From NCBI RefSeq assembly GCF_029227915.1, contig NC_079888.1, positions 9,283,001 through 9,347,000 on the forward strand: 64,000 nt of DNA, given 5' to 3'. The position numbers and the translations under genes are program-made. The stretch comes from Hydractinia symbiolongicarpus (taxonomy: Eukaryota > Cnidaria > Hydrozoa > Anthoathecata > Hydractiniidae). Within the stretch, counting starts at the first letter, position 1. Each line of letters opens with the position of its first letter. Below, piece by piece: positions 13,401 to 24,100 of this stretch. The notes below the pieces were generated by a model. It was not told the origin of the DNA. It saw only the letters and a program-made list of their open reading frames with translations, and ran no database searches.

Positions 13401-16400
13401 TTAACTCGAAAGTACAGAGATGTGTGATATCGTTTCTAGGAAGCCTCGTTAATCCAGTTTTATTCATTAGAATTGCAACTTTGAGTGTTTTTTTTTAGAG
13501 ATTGACGAGATATTATCTAAAAATGTATCGTCCAAGGTGCTGAAAAACGAAACATTTACTGAGGTGAATAACATAAATATCTTTTTGTTGAGTGTTGTAA
13601 ATTTGTCATGTTTGACAGACTGACTTACTGAGACATCCCGCTGTCGTACAAAATATCAATAATGTGTGTTTGCATCAGAAGCGAACTTCTAAACGGGCTT
13701 TTATATAATTTAATCCGGCGCTTATATGGCCGGAATAAGGATTTTTTTTATCATGCTAAGTCTGCTTCAAAAATATGAGAAAAAAATGCGTATAAAGTGA
13801 GATTAGCTTCACCCTACCAAAGTCAGTTTCTTAGGGCGATGATACACGATCCGATTAATCGAATTCGATTTGTCGAAATTATATTGAGCATTAAAATAAA
13901 ATCGAAACTTAACAGGTGGCAAGGTGATGATACACAATCCAGTTAATCGAATTCGATTTATCGAAATTATATATAAATTTTATATTAATGTTCAATATAT
14001 TGAACATTAATATAAAACTGAACAGATTTTTAATAATTTCCTTTCGATAAGTCTTTAGAGAGCAAAGACAAAGTTGAACTTGCTGCTGCTACAGATATTA
14101 TTACAACAACTAAAAATTTAAGAAAACGTTAGAAACGGAGTGTGCGTTATTTGTTACTTTTCAAGCTTTATTCACTCGTTGATTTCTGTTTTATCCTTTT
14201 TTGACGACATGATGTTTTTAAAGTTCCTCTACTAATGTTTATTTTTTTATATAGAAACTCATATTCTTTCAAACGCACATCTGATGTACAGATATAAAGC
14301 ATTTTGATAGGCTAAAAACCTTTCGATTAATCGAAAAAGTTGAACCGGTCTGACTATTTAAAAATCGAATTCGACAATCTGAGCATGCCGAAAGCATACA
14401 ATTTTTACATGATACACGATCCAATTAATCGAATTCGACTAATCGAGATCGATTAATCGGATCGTGTATCACCGCCTTAGCGTCTGTCGCCGCTACCATT
14501 TTTCTTCAATTTAAACCAAAAGGGGTACATGTATCAATTTTAACAATAGAAGTCAAGCTTTCTTTCGCTTGAGAATTATCTAAGAAAAGATTATGGTTGA
14601 AAATAGGATGTAAGGTCAACGCACCGTGTAACCCGTCATTAACATAAGGGACAATGCACGCACCCTTTTCAACCAAGTTTATACTCTCCCTTATTTGTTT
14701 TCATTGTCTCCACCGTAGACGCTAGTAAGAAATGTGAGTGCTGTTCTTCGAAAGACACTTAATACTCATCAAGAACAGGTAAACTCAATTTTAGTTTTCT
14801 TTTTTCTTCAACATAATTATTTAAGTGGACACGAGTGTGATTCGAGTTTTCCATTAACTTTGGAGTTTTCCATTCACTTTGGCGTCGACTGTTCTTTCCG
14901 GTAAGTTAAAACTTTGGAATAATAGTAATAATTACTTGCCCAAAGTGAAAAGTATCCAAACATTTCGATATTTATTAGACTGAATATCTTATGAGGAACA
15001 CTTTAACTCACTGGTGTAATCCGCGCCCAACTCTGACCACCCTCGTCCCGAGCGCTAAACTGAAATTTGCCTAAAAGAGTTTCGCCTTACTTTGACTTTC
15101 TCTTTGATTGAAATTCTTTGATCGTTATTTTTAAACAGCTGGAAAATAAAGTTTCTCGTTTGATTGACTACTTGGAAGACGTTCTACTTAAAATTGGTAA
15201 CGAAATGAAGAGCGGACAGAATATCTCATTTGCAAACGAAGGAATCGGTGAGTTGGAATTTACTAGCGAATGTGCTTTTAACCATCCGTGAGAAATAAGG
15301 TAGATCGTTTCTCTTATTTAGATATGGAAGTTAGCACAGTGGATACGACAACGTTCACTGGGTATACATACGTACCAAAGAATGAATCAAATAACAATTT
15401 TAATTTACCCGAATCTCTTTTTGACAATAGCGGTATGATGAGTTCTCTTTTCTTGTTGTTGCCTCAGTTGTTCCATTTACTCTGTGTTATTGTCGTTGAT
15501 GTCGTTATTTTCATCGTCCTTGTCGTTCTTGTCGTCATTAACGTCATTGCTTTTGTTGTCGTTGTTAACGTCATTGTCGGTCGTTGTTAAATTCATTGTC
15601 GTCGTCGCTGTCGTTGTCGATGCAGTTAGTTTTTGCTTTCTTTTTGTCGTCATCGTTATCGTCGTCGTTGTTGTTTTTGTCGCTACTGCTTCTACGAGTA
15701 AAAAACACATTTTATTCTTATAGGTCAGAATAAATCAGTGATCTCCGTTTTATACATCCCTGTACCCAGCTACATGAAGTTGAATTCGTCAATGTTAGTA
15801 AATATTCTTTTTTGTTTTATTATGGCTATCCACAGCAAGCGTTGAAATACATATCTCTCTGTTGCTTTTACACAAACTTAAGAAGTTTCATGCCGGGAAA
15901 CGCTACATATTCAACAAATTATATTTTCTGGTCTTAAATTCGCCGTATTGGGAGGCTGGAAACGAAGATAAATAAAACCATTGTCTAAGTGTACTTGTTA
16001 TTTTAATGATTTTTGTTTATTTTCTCAGGGAATCGTTTCAAACTGGAGCAAAATTATTTTCAGTAAATGTCAAACCTTACATCAAACCGCCTTTGATACG
16101 TCCACTGACATATACCATTGAGCTGAAAAGGGTATTCAACCTATTTTTTGATGTCAAAGTTAATTGCTCTTCTTCCTTCCTGCAGTAATTCCTTACATGG
16201 ATAGACAAAATAAAACACTTGGGTGTAAATAGATTGTTTTGGGGACTTTAGACTTTTTAGTATTTTTTCGCTATCTTCCGATTTAGCAAGCTCAATTAGC
16301 CCACGCGCAAATTTTCAGCCTAGTATGACTTAGGAAGTGGTGCTTTGGTTGAGTTATTTTTACAGTAAAACCCTCTTAATTTCGACTTCTTAAGATGCGC

Positions 16401-19400
16401 CTCTTTTTAAAGCAGACACCAGGCGTAACCTCAGGCCTATTATATTATATTATATTATATTATATTATATTATATTATATTATATTATATTATATTATAT
16501 TATATTATATTATATTATATTATATTATATTATATTATATTATATTATATTATATTATATTATATTATATTATATTATATTATATTATATTATATTATAT
16601 TATATTATATTATATTATATTATATTATATTATATTATATTATATTATATTATTCTCAACAATATTTTTTAACGTTTTTTTTCAGAAATCTTCAGCAGGT
16701 TACCGTTGTGTGTTCTGGAACAAGAGGTTGGTGTTACTATGACAACTGATTATCTATTAGCAGTTTTTTTATTGCTTCCAGCTTATTGAATTTTTTTTTT
16801 ATCTTATTTTTCAAGTTCTTGGGTCGAATGACACTTCCTAATTTTTTTTTCTGGTAATATTAAACGCGATAACAAGTGTTATTACGTTTGCAACCTTTCT
16901 TAGGCCGGGCTTTTAGGGGACTCTGAAAGGTCGGGCAGGCGGAGGTGCCCAAAAAGTAATGAACGTAACAACGCGTTGCAACAAAACTTGGCATGGACTA
17001 TTTTTAGCATATGTGAAGACAATCAGGCTAAAAAAATGGGTGACGTTACCTAGTCGAAAATAACATCATCATATATTTAAGAACCTGAACCTAAAACGAT
17101 GGAACAAAAACTAATAAGAAAAATAAGAAATATTGTTGCAAACATAAGAAAACATGACTACAGAAATGTTGACAAGGATATTTCAAGAAGAAATATTTTT
17201 TTGTCAGATACCCGTATGGCTGGTAACCAAAAGTCACCATGACAACACACGTAAGGTCATACTAAAAGTTGTCTATTTTGACTTACAGTCACTAAGAAAA
17301 ACTAAAACCGTATTCTTTAAAACTTATTACAAAAATTTGAAGGGACCCGAACAGGGTTAATCAAAATCTTAGAATGGCAACTTCTCCTTTTGATTGCCTT
17401 AGTTTTTGGTTAGATTATAAATTATATTGTTCACACAGCCCTTAATCAAAATTTACCACAAGGTTTGGCCGGAAAGAAATAACAAATTCCAAAATCAAAT
17501 CTGGGAAATTGCATAAGTTTTTGGAAAAGGACTAAATCTTTCCCGAATTCTCTCTGCTCTAATATTAATTTTACGAAATTGACACACTCGTTGACAGAAT
17601 GAATTTATTAGAATGGTAAAATTGTATTTAGTTTATCGCGCAACGGGGACTGGGACGACTCAGGATGTAAGATGCATAGCAAAAACGGGACATTGGTGAC
17701 GTGTCAATGCAATCATATGACATCATTCTCAGTGTTAATACAAACAGAAGATGTTAGGGTATGTAATATGCTAGTATACATGCGTTACAAGATACTAAAT
17801 GGAATAGGAACCATGTTGGCCTTCATACCTGCATATACTTCAAAGCATCGAACTAGTTACTGTTTTAGTGTGAGAAGGTTTGTTTCATTTGTATATGACT
17901 CTCATGTAACAATTTCTGATATGTGCTTTAGATATCAAATAAAGACAAACTTGCATTAACTATGATTACATATATCGGGTGTGGAGTCTCGATTGTTGCA
18001 TGTATTGCTTTGATTGCTACGTTTTTAATGTGTGGGTAAGTGAGTATATTAGAGAAAATGTGATTTGTTTGTCCAGTAGTCCGCTAAGTTCGTCTAATTT
18101 TATACCATATTTGTTTCGATAATTATCTACAACCGTGGACAAAATTGTCGAAACAAATACAATTTTTTCGTCATTTTTCAAATATGGTCAATAGCGTCAA
18201 ATAATCAATAGCCACTCTACTATGATACAAATTTGTTTTTTTTGCGCAAGTGAACAACGGTTAAAATTCTTTAGTATCATATTTAGCAGGTCTCGTACAA
18301 CGAAATGATTCACGCCCACGAAATTCACGAAAATGGTTGTGCTCACGCCAGCAACATTCAGCACATTTTAGGATTCTGGATTTAACGAAATAAGTTAAGA
18401 TCCTAAGTTCTTATTCCGCTGCTCATATGGGCAAATGAACTTATTGACGACTTCCAGATTCGAAGCAACTCTAATATATAAAAAAAAACAACCAATCTGG
18501 TCACTTGTTGTGGTGACAGTACTTATCTTGTTTTCAATATATTTAGTTCGTTATGGTGACTGCTATCTTAATCAACAGTTTTTCGACTGAGACAGATTAA
18601 ATCTGTGTATCCCAAGACAACAACGGCCTTGCGAATCAGTCAACAAATGAACATGCTTCTAATAAACTAGTCGTTAGCCTGTCGAAAAATCCACGGGTTC
18701 GCCCGTCCTTGTTATACCGCATATTACGTGCGTCTTGCTACTTGCGCAACTAATCTACCATTTTGCGTGACAGACAGACGGACGGACAGACGTATACGGG
18801 TATTATAACATAGATAGTCGTTACCCGTTCGCCCGTCCTTTAAATTTACCTGTGGCAACAAAGTGGATAAAAATATATCGCATTTGATATTCGTGCTTCT
18901 TTAACATCATTTTCTAACTCAGCGGGGGGTCCGCGCCGAGACAGACAGACGACGGCTATTATTATAGAGAAGTGAAAAACCTGATACCCTTCATATGGCA
19001 TGATATATAAAAAATTTCCACTTTTTTCCTTTAAACAAAGTCATTAAATTGTGCGTTTGCGCATTCTTAATATACATCTCTGACATGTTCGACATTTGTA
19101 TTAGTTGTTATTCATCTTTTTATTTCAGTCGTCTCGTTAAGTCAGATCGCAACATAATACACATCAATCTAGCGATAGCTATCGGGCTTGGTAACACGTT
19201 GTTTCTTTTTGCAGATTTTCTACATGGGCATAAGGTAAAAAAATAATTTTTGTTTTACAAATCTATGATTCTCAACAAAATTTGCTAAATCATCTGCTTG
19301 ATAGTGCACCCTTCATGAAAGACTTAATGTTGATTTTCTTATTTGACTTTCATCTAATTATGTGTACAAACTAAAAACGCGTTGAAGATGGAAAAAAGAA

Positions 19401-21136
19401 AAAAATTGTCAAAATGCTTTAGTTAAACATTTTAGTACTTTTTGCACATTGTTTAACTTTACAAATGGAAATATTCTTAAAAAGAACATACTTTAGTTCC
19501 AAATTTTGGGAAATTTTTTCCAAGAAGAGTTAACAAAACAAATTTAAGACTTTTCAAGCTTACTTTAATGTGTAAAATAATATCACATAAATTATACACG
19601 TTAAAAAAGAGCACCAAATTAACTTCTTAAAAGGAATTCGAAAATTTAAAATCCTGTATATATATATATATCTTACCGTAATGCTTCGAATAAACGCCCC
19701 CTTCTATTAAACGCCCCCTGGAATAAACGCCACTCCCTTTCAGTCATTTTTTTAAATAAACGCCTTCTCTAATAGACGCCCCCTCGAATAGACGCTCTTC
19801 TCATAAGGGGTGTTTATTCGAGGCGATAGTAAAAGTACCTTTTTCCTAAATCTTAGGTTTAAGGTTGGAAATCTAAAACATGTGAGTATCTTTTATTTTC
19901 TGTTGGGAAGAGGTATCCTTAAAAACTGCAAAAGAGACGAAGGGTGAAATATTTAATAAACGCCCCCCTCTTTTAAACGCTCCCTTCGAATAGACGCCCC
20001 CCAAAAATGTCAAAAAATTTAATAAACGACCCTGCGTTTTTTCGAAGCATTACGGTATTTCATGTGTCTGTTGCACGGCTATAAAATTGCGCAGGCACAT
20101 GAGTAAACATTCCACTTCTAGTATGTGTGACATTCCACTCTTAGTATGCGTGACTATTTTATTTCTAGTATGTGTGTACTGGCATTTCGATTGGTATGAT
20201 GTTTTGTTACCTGTCAGCTTTCTTTTGGATGTTGGTTGAAGGTATCCACGTGTACCAATTGGTTGTGAAAGTATTCAGAGTTGTGAAAATGATGAAGATT
20301 TATCTAGCCATAGGATGGGGTAAGTCTAAACCTACTTTAGAATCAGGTCAGCAACACTTTTCCACGCTAAGGTCTACCTTACCTAGATAAAAGCAAATAG
20401 AGCTGAAGTTCTTGAATATATCATAACCCAACCTGTTCTCGGAACATTTTTTGCTTTCACGATAACATGTCATTAAGACATCAAGTGATGTACTGTATTT
20501 CTATCGATTTATTTAGTATGTCCAGCCATAATTGTAGCTGTCACGGCAAGTACGAAACATGAATACTTAACAAGAGAAGATTTTTGTTGGATATCAACAA
20601 GCAGTGACGTCATTTGGACTTTTGTCGGACCAGTGTTGTGCGTCATAGTTACCAATGTCGTTATACTGATCCAAACGCTACGTGTGTCGTATAAAATGAC
20701 GGTAGCTACATCCGAAGGCTTAAAATTCCGAAAACTTGCCCAATTGACTTTACTTTTACTGCCTGTATTCGGATTAAGCTGGATTTTCGGGATACTTGCA
20801 GTTAATGATGACGTCATAATATTTCAATATGTGTTCGCGTTTTTAAGCGCATTCCAAGGGCTGTTTATATTTGTCGGTTACGTAATTTTAAACAGTGACG
20901 TAAAGCGCGAGTACGATCGAGTGAAACGTCGTTCACTTAACTCGTCCTTAAAATCTCACCGCAGCACAGACACGCTACGAAGTAGCACAGAAGAAATGCG
21001 AAACAGACGGAAGAGCAGTCAGTTTTCGTTGATTTCAATGATGTCTTTCAGAGCAAAATATTCAGAGTCGATGGAATTTAAATTAAAATGTATAGAGTCA
21101 GCAGACGATGTTTTTCATGTCAACACTCGAATATAA
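7386..21136 (+). CDS. Adhesion G protein-coupled receptor with two vWA-like domains, 17 coding exons
   Basis: Exons: 7386-7494, 9210-10127, 10835-11650, 12480-12569, 13499-13563, 14719-14778, 15139-15247, 15322-15432, 15724-15797, 15836-15930, 16029-16131, 16686-16726, 17632-17758, 17932-18035, 19129-19234, 20169-20319, 20517-21136. All junctions are GT/AG with matching phase and join to 1232 residues. Order: signal peptide 1-18; vWA-like domains about 38-215 and 343-520, each with an S/T/P-rich linker; Thr-rich exon (615-644); GAIN domain about 645-890; GPS with C858, W861, W871, C876, C888, C890 and HMT (892-894); seven helices about 910-1150; Ser/Arg-rich tail. Autocleavage before T894 would expose a tethered agonist starting TSFSVL. 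This is established for the family and inferred here. The plasma-membrane receptor may sense cell contact or matrix. Weak points: first exon choice, the non-consensus GTCTTA donor at 15930 and possible undetected exons in large introns. Confidence 0.85.
8098..8181 (-). repeat. tRNA-derived SINE head or tRNA pseudogene
   Basis: On the minus strand, 84 bases carry an A box (TAGCGTAATGGG) and a B box (GGATCGAATCC), closed by an 8-bp terminal stem (CACTAACA paired with TGTTAGTG). The D and anticodon arms do not fold convincingly, so I call it a SINE head or pseudo-tRNA. It lies in the first intron of the adhesion GPCR. Confidence 0.5.
8522..8860 (+). mobile_element. Helitron-like non-autonomous element, first of a head-to-tail pair
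   Basis: The 3' end has CCCGTGGATTTTTACACAG, a damaged form of the family hairpin, then CCTAAGAACTAG and T. The interior shares GCGATA/GTGATATATTTTTATCCACTTTGTTG-type text with copies at 43122 and 45357. The 5' limit is approximate. It lies in the first intron of the adhesion GPCR. Confidence 0.45.
8861..8957 (+). mobile_element. Helitron-like element, second of the pair
   Basis: Begins TCTGTTATAATACC directly after the CTAG of the preceding copy and ends with a CCCGTGGAATTGCATGGG stem, GCTTGTGACTAG and T. It has no internal coding capacity. Confidence 0.5.
9210..10127 (+). CDS. Adhesion GPCR exon 2: first vWA-like domain plus Ser/Thr linker
   Basis: A phase 1-1 exon of 306 codons. The start FNIILDCTTTITALDFGLMK resembles the first strand and helix of von Willebrand A domains (DIVFLLDxSxSI...F), but the metal-site DxSxS is degenerate. 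The block up to about residue 215 is mixed alpha/beta, with the core strand FAAILFVNN. The remainder is rich in Ser, Thr and Pro and probably forms a glycosylated stalk. The domain name is my pattern call; a profile search would settle it. Confidence 0.7.
10255..10470. repeat. Dispersed repeat shared with 28545-28915
   Basis: Shares TGTTTCTATATTAGAGT, CATTTTGAACTTGT and a GCAAAAGTAGCGAC...CAGCCTG...GGCTG segment with a second copy in the phosphatase gene. No clear terminal repeats, so the class is unknown. It lies in the intron between the two vWA-like exons. Confidence 0.5.
10835..11650 (+). CDS. Adhesion GPCR exon 3: second vWA-like domain plus Ser/Thr linker
   Basis: A phase 1-1 exon of 272 codons, clearly a duplicate of exon 2. 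Shared blocks include FDIILDCT, PRDVTVGV, LSKRSSLEKEY, FAAILFVNN and SKSTSMIGQ. It again lacks the DxSxS metal site (LDCTKNI). Because both exons are symmetrical, either can be skipped without breaking the frame, so isoforms with one domain are possible. The linker is shorter than in exon 2 and equally rich in Ser/Thr. Confidence 0.7.
11930..12141 (-). repeat. Dispersed repeat shared with 53925-54160
   Basis: On the minus strand it carries a CACGTGA segment, a TCCCACCTTAACTACTCCGA segment and a CGGTGGTAAGAAAAAT block that reappear in order, on the plus strand, near 53925-54160. Limits are approximate. Confidence 0.45.
12480..12569 (+). CDS. Adhesion GPCR exon 4: Thr-rich stalk exon on an ACA repeat
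   Basis: A 30-codon, phase 1-1 exon reading VSSSATTATTKTTTTTITTT then ISPWIAAEK. Most codons come from an ACA/AAC trinucleotide run, so the number of threonines is likely to vary between alleles. It is probably O-glycosylated and spaces the vWA-like domains from the GAIN domain. Confidence 0.65.
12595..12651 (+). repeat. tRNA-derived SINE head
   Basis: A-box-like GTGGCCTAGTAGTTTGG at about 12600 and B-box GGTTCAATCC at 12637 with tRNA-like spacing. The following 130 bp may be the SINE body, but I found no second copy to define it. It sits 25 bp past the donor of the Thr-rich exon. Confidence 0.45.
13033..13155. mobile_element. Short MITE with GAGGTTG-type terminal inverted repeats
   Basis: The left end CATCCTCGATCCTAGGACCC and right end CCCTGGGGATAAGGTTGCC form an imperfect inverted repeat about 18 bp long. 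The ends match the element at 36488-36589 and single ends near 4530, 4925 and 60807. No coding capacity. Confidence 0.5.
13499..16131 (+). CDS. Adhesion GPCR exons 5-11: GAIN domain
   Basis: Seven small exons (13499-13563, 14719-14778, 15139-15247, 15322-15432, 15724-15797, 15836-15930, 16029-16131) give a helical start (IDEILSKNVSSKVLKNETFTE, TLVRNVSAVLRKTL, LENKVSRLIDYLEDVLLKIG) and then a strand-rich part (SVISVLYIPVPSY, ISLCCFYTNLRSFMPGNATY, LFSVNVKPYI, LTYTIELKR). This helix-then-sandwich order is that of GAIN domains, which carry out GPS autoproteolysis. Phases run 1-0-0-1-1-0-2-0 and agree at each junction. Exon 10 is the least certain because its donor is GTCTTA. Confidence 0.7.
13835..14476. 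mobile_element. MITE with GATACACGATCCGATTAATCG terminal repeats
   Basis: The left end (13835) begins GGCGATGATACACGATCCG and the right end (14476) closes CGGATCGTGTATCACCGCC, forming a long inverted repeat flanked by TTAG on both sides, a candidate target duplication. The left end is repeated directly near 13925 and again inside the right end near 14405, so this looks nested or self-rearranged. It contains a perfect 38-bp palindrome at 13979-14016. It lies in a GAIN-domain intron of the adhesion GPCR. Confidence 0.7.
15470..15695. repeat. Imperfect GTCGTT/GTCATT simple repeat in an intron
   Basis: Most of this adhesion-GPCR intron consists of GTCGTT, GTCATT and GTTGTC units. Low complexity produces open frames on both strands (Val/Leu-rich on plus, Asp/Asn/Thr-rich on minus), which are not genes. 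Confidence 0.8.
16438..16653. repeat. Pentanucleotide (TATAT)n microsatellite
   Basis: At least 42 uninterrupted TATAT units, about 216 bp, in the intron before the GPS exon. The array ends 32 bp upstream of the AG acceptor at 16685. Its length may be affected by assembly. Confidence 0.95.
16686..17758 (+). CDS. Adhesion GPCR exons 12-13: GPS autoproteolysis site
   Basis: Exons 16686-16726 and 17632-17758 join in phase 2 to give CVFWNKS, then NGDWDDSGC, then CQCNHMTSFSVL. These are the four cysteines, two tryptophans and the H-x-T tripeptide that define a cleavable GPS. Cleavage would fall between M893 and T894 and leave the hydrophobic TSFSVLIQ at the new N terminus, like known tethered agonists. 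All catalytic positions are present. Confidence 0.9.
17932..21136 (+). CDS. Adhesion GPCR exons 14-17: seven-helix domain and cytoplasmic tail
   Basis: Exons 17932-18035 (helix 1), 19129-19234 (helix 2), 20169-20319 (helix 3 and start of helix 4) and 20517-21136 (rest). Landmarks: YIGCGVSIV in helix 1; FFWMLVEGIHVYQLV in helix 3, the adhesion-class signature; GWVCPAIIVAV in helix 4, where the usual GWGxP is altered; FGLSWIFGIL in helix 6; FLSAFQGLFIFVGYV in helix 7. The tail is Ser/Arg-rich with several RRxS-type phosphorylation candidates. Confidence 0.9.
18667..18814 (-). mobile_element. Helitron-like element, minus orientation, first of a pair
   Basis: Read on the minus strand it starts TCTATGTTATAATACCCG and ends with the hairpin region CCCGTGGATTTTTCGACAGG, CTAACGACTAG and T. 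It lies in the intron between helix 1 and helix 2 exons. Confidence 0.6.
18815..18970 (-). mobile_element. Helitron-like element, minus orientation, second of a pair
   Basis: Minus-strand start TCTCTATAATAATAGCCGTC. The interior shares ATATCAAATGCGATATATTT and TATCCACTTTGTTG with other copies. The 3' hairpin is incomplete and the end is joined directly to the start of the neighbouring copy. Confidence 0.6.
19676..20055. mobile_element. MITE with CCGTAATGCTTCGAA inverted ends and TA target duplication
   Basis: The ends CCGTAATGCTTCGAA and TTCGAAGCATTACGG are perfect inverted repeats, flanked by TA on each side, as in Tc1/mariner-type insertions. The interior is built from many AATAAACGCCCCC-like units in both orientations. 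No transposase frame. It lies between helix 2 and helix 3 exons. Similar interior units occur near 10630 and 23370. Confidence 0.85.
20107..20176 (+). repeat. Triplicated splice-acceptor unit before the helix 3 exon
   Basis: Three adjacent 23-24 bp units, each with TCTAG or CTTAG followed by TATGTGTG or TATGCGTG. Only the third, with the longest pyrimidine run, gives an open frame. Use of the first or second AG meets TGA at the third codon. Confidence 0.75.
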
Positions 21137-24100
21137 TAAACTAAAAACGAAAAAAAGTATTAGCTACGTTGTATACGCCCTTTTGGGGTGCTACAAAGTC
21201 TGCGTGCTCTGGAGCGTCTCAAGTGACAACTTGTGATTAATTCAGTACATAAAATCAACCAATCAAATTTAGAATATAGTGAAGATTATTTCCCATGATT
21301 GTGTGTGTTGTGTAAGAAGAAGAAGAAATTAAAAGTTGATGCAAAGCCCGACGAAGAATCAGATGACATCTTGACAAACGAGTTGTTGTTAGTATGCATG
21401 CTGTAAGCCTTGAAGATGTTTGATTGATTTTGCATCCCATGCGTTCGATGATTCCTTAAAAATACTGTGTACCTTAGTTGTTAAAACATTACATAAACAC
21501 GAAAAAATCATTTGGAACAATTTTTTTCAAAAGAACTCCAATGAAGGGAGTAAATGAAAATTTCAAATTAGTTAATGGACATGTAACAAATTTCCTTTTC
21601 CAGCTCTAAGAACAATTCCCCTCTTATCATTTTCCATCCAACAACTGCCACCACTATTAGCCACCTGGATTTTGCCTTCCAATAAATTCCGACTTCTTCC
21701 TGGATAATGTCAAACCAATACCGAAAACAGTACCCCCATAACGCACCCCATAATATTTAGGATGCTTTAAGCATTAAACGTGGCAATTGTCCCGTCTAAG
21801 AAATTTGTTTAGTCCCCTGCTTTAGCGAATAAAATAAATATTAAATTCTCGACTGAAGATACCCTAAAGAAGTCGGCAAGATGTGGTCAAATTTTTGCTG
21901 AATGACTGGCGCTAAGGTAAACGACTTGGTACATCGTAGTCCATTGAAACTGGAAGGACTAGACTGATGGCCATCTGCCTGGGGGTGTGAAACCATGTGG
22001 TGTGTGTGTATGGCCGATTAGTTCCAATTTAAGGTATACATAAGTATACCATCAAATTTCAAGCAATACTATTCCAAAAGTTACTTAAAAAAAGTTCAGA
22101 ATAAGTGGCTCCTGGAACCTCCCCTCCCCTGCCCCGAATAGAATTAACATTTTTCAATGCGCGCGAAATAGAGCAGATTAAACATCGACTGATTTATAAC
22201 ATCAAATAGTTTTAGTTTGCCTAGGAAACCAGCAGAAAATTCAGGATTAATTTTATTTAACCGTTGTCAAGTTATTGTTGTTATAACAAGGTCATGCATC
22301 CTCCGTAGACGCAAACGAGAACTTCAAATCTACTAGAAACCTATCCACAAGGTCCTTATTTTAAACAGTGTAACTACCTGGGAGATTATTCTGGGTAAAC
22401 TAAAACTCTCTAAATTAATAATAGAACACTTTCTCTGTTCACATCATCATTATCAATAACTTAGCCAGAAAAGCACTAATTAACCGTAATTTATATCTCT
22501 TATCTGGAATTCAATACCTCAGATGTTGTTAGGTTTTATTACATCTTTTTTGGACCATGTTTTTATTCTCCCTAAACTTTTTTAAAAATCTACTACAGCC
22601 TAGCAACAAAGTAAATTGATGTCCATATAGATACCATTACATGTGCCAGCAAAGGTACATTAACTTTCTTTGTCTTTTTTTTATAGAAGTTATTAGTTAT
22701 CAGTTGTTATTATTTTGATCAAGTATTAGCATGGTATGAATGTTGATATGCTTATAAAAGTTTACTTTGTTTGCTATGTTTGCATTGGCAATAAATATTA
22801 ACTTGTGCAAAGTGAAATGGGATATTTTTACGTTAAAATTTCTTGGTAATGGAAAGTGGTTTGCTGTGCCACAAAATATGTTGGATGGTAGCAACTCATA
22901 AGTGTACATGGTTATTATATAAAAAGGAAGTCTAAATTTTTAGACGAAATCTGCAAAATGTTTTTATTTTCTACAATATAATAAGGTGTTCATGTCATGT
23001 CCTTGACATATAATCTTATGCATCGCTAAGGTAATGTTACTAAGTATTCTCGTTGTATTTGCACTTCGAATTTCCTCTTAGTAATTTCTACTTGCTTTCT
23101 GCTGATGACCTTTAATAAACGTACCATCAAATCATAAATCCTACATAAGCAGAGGTCAAAAATAACAGAAATAATCGAAATTAGTCTCGATTACTATAAC
23201 TGGATATTTCAGTAAACAAATTATATTTCAAAAAGCACGTTCATTTGCAGAAATATACAATTTGTTGTTAGCAACTTACAATTTTGGTCACACCTCAAGT
23301 TGCTTATTTTGTAAATTTCTAGATCTGAAAGGGAAAAATGAAGTCATATTTTTTACAAAAAAAGTTCTTGAAAATAAACGCCACCCTCACCCCTTCCCTA
23401 ACCGTTTTTTAAACAACTCTTTAACGCTATGCTGCATGGCTATGATACTTTCTGAGTTTTAATATTTATCTATCACCTGCATGCCATATTTTTAGGTCCC
23501 ATACCTTTCAGAGTTATTGATATTGTCTATTACTCGAAACTATCCCTAAAAGTCTCTATAAGATCCCTATAATGGGGAAAATATAATAACTCTTGTTAGG
23601 ATTATCCTTAGAAATTGAAACTTACACAGCTTTGTTTTATCAAAAAAAATCTTTTGCATAATGTGGACACGTGATTAATCCGATTTTCCGATTTTTTTCG
23701 GGTCTTACCCAAAATCGGGTTTTTCGGTCAATTTTTGGCAACTTTTCATGCGATCTATGTAAAAACCGAAAAATGTGTTAAATAACTAAGTAACTGTTAA
23801 ATAACTATGTAGCTTTCCGAAACTTCGAACAGAATGTAAAAATCCGCCCCGGAACTAAAGTAATTAAATTTTAAGCTGATGGTGGAATTTTGAACAAATT
23901 TTAAGCTTTTAGTGACGTCACGGAAAATATGCTGACGCAGGCAAAAAATTATTGCCACCCTTTTGTTATTTTTATGACGTACTCTAAAGCGTGGTTTCCA
24001 ATAAGTCGCGGGCTGTTGTGCAACTGTTGCAAAGTTGTTGGAAACATAATATTCCCTATCGTGCGGTCGTAGCCCCGGTATCAGACTGTTGAACGCACCT

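Noticed and set aside
15477-15723. Frames on both strands rich in Val/Leu or Asp/Asn/Thr
   Set aside because: Low-complexity GTCGTT repeat in an intron; both strands are open because of composition.
16395-16742. 115-codon frame with repeated ILYYI
   Set aside because: It is the TATAT microsatellite read as protein inside an adhesion GPCR intron.
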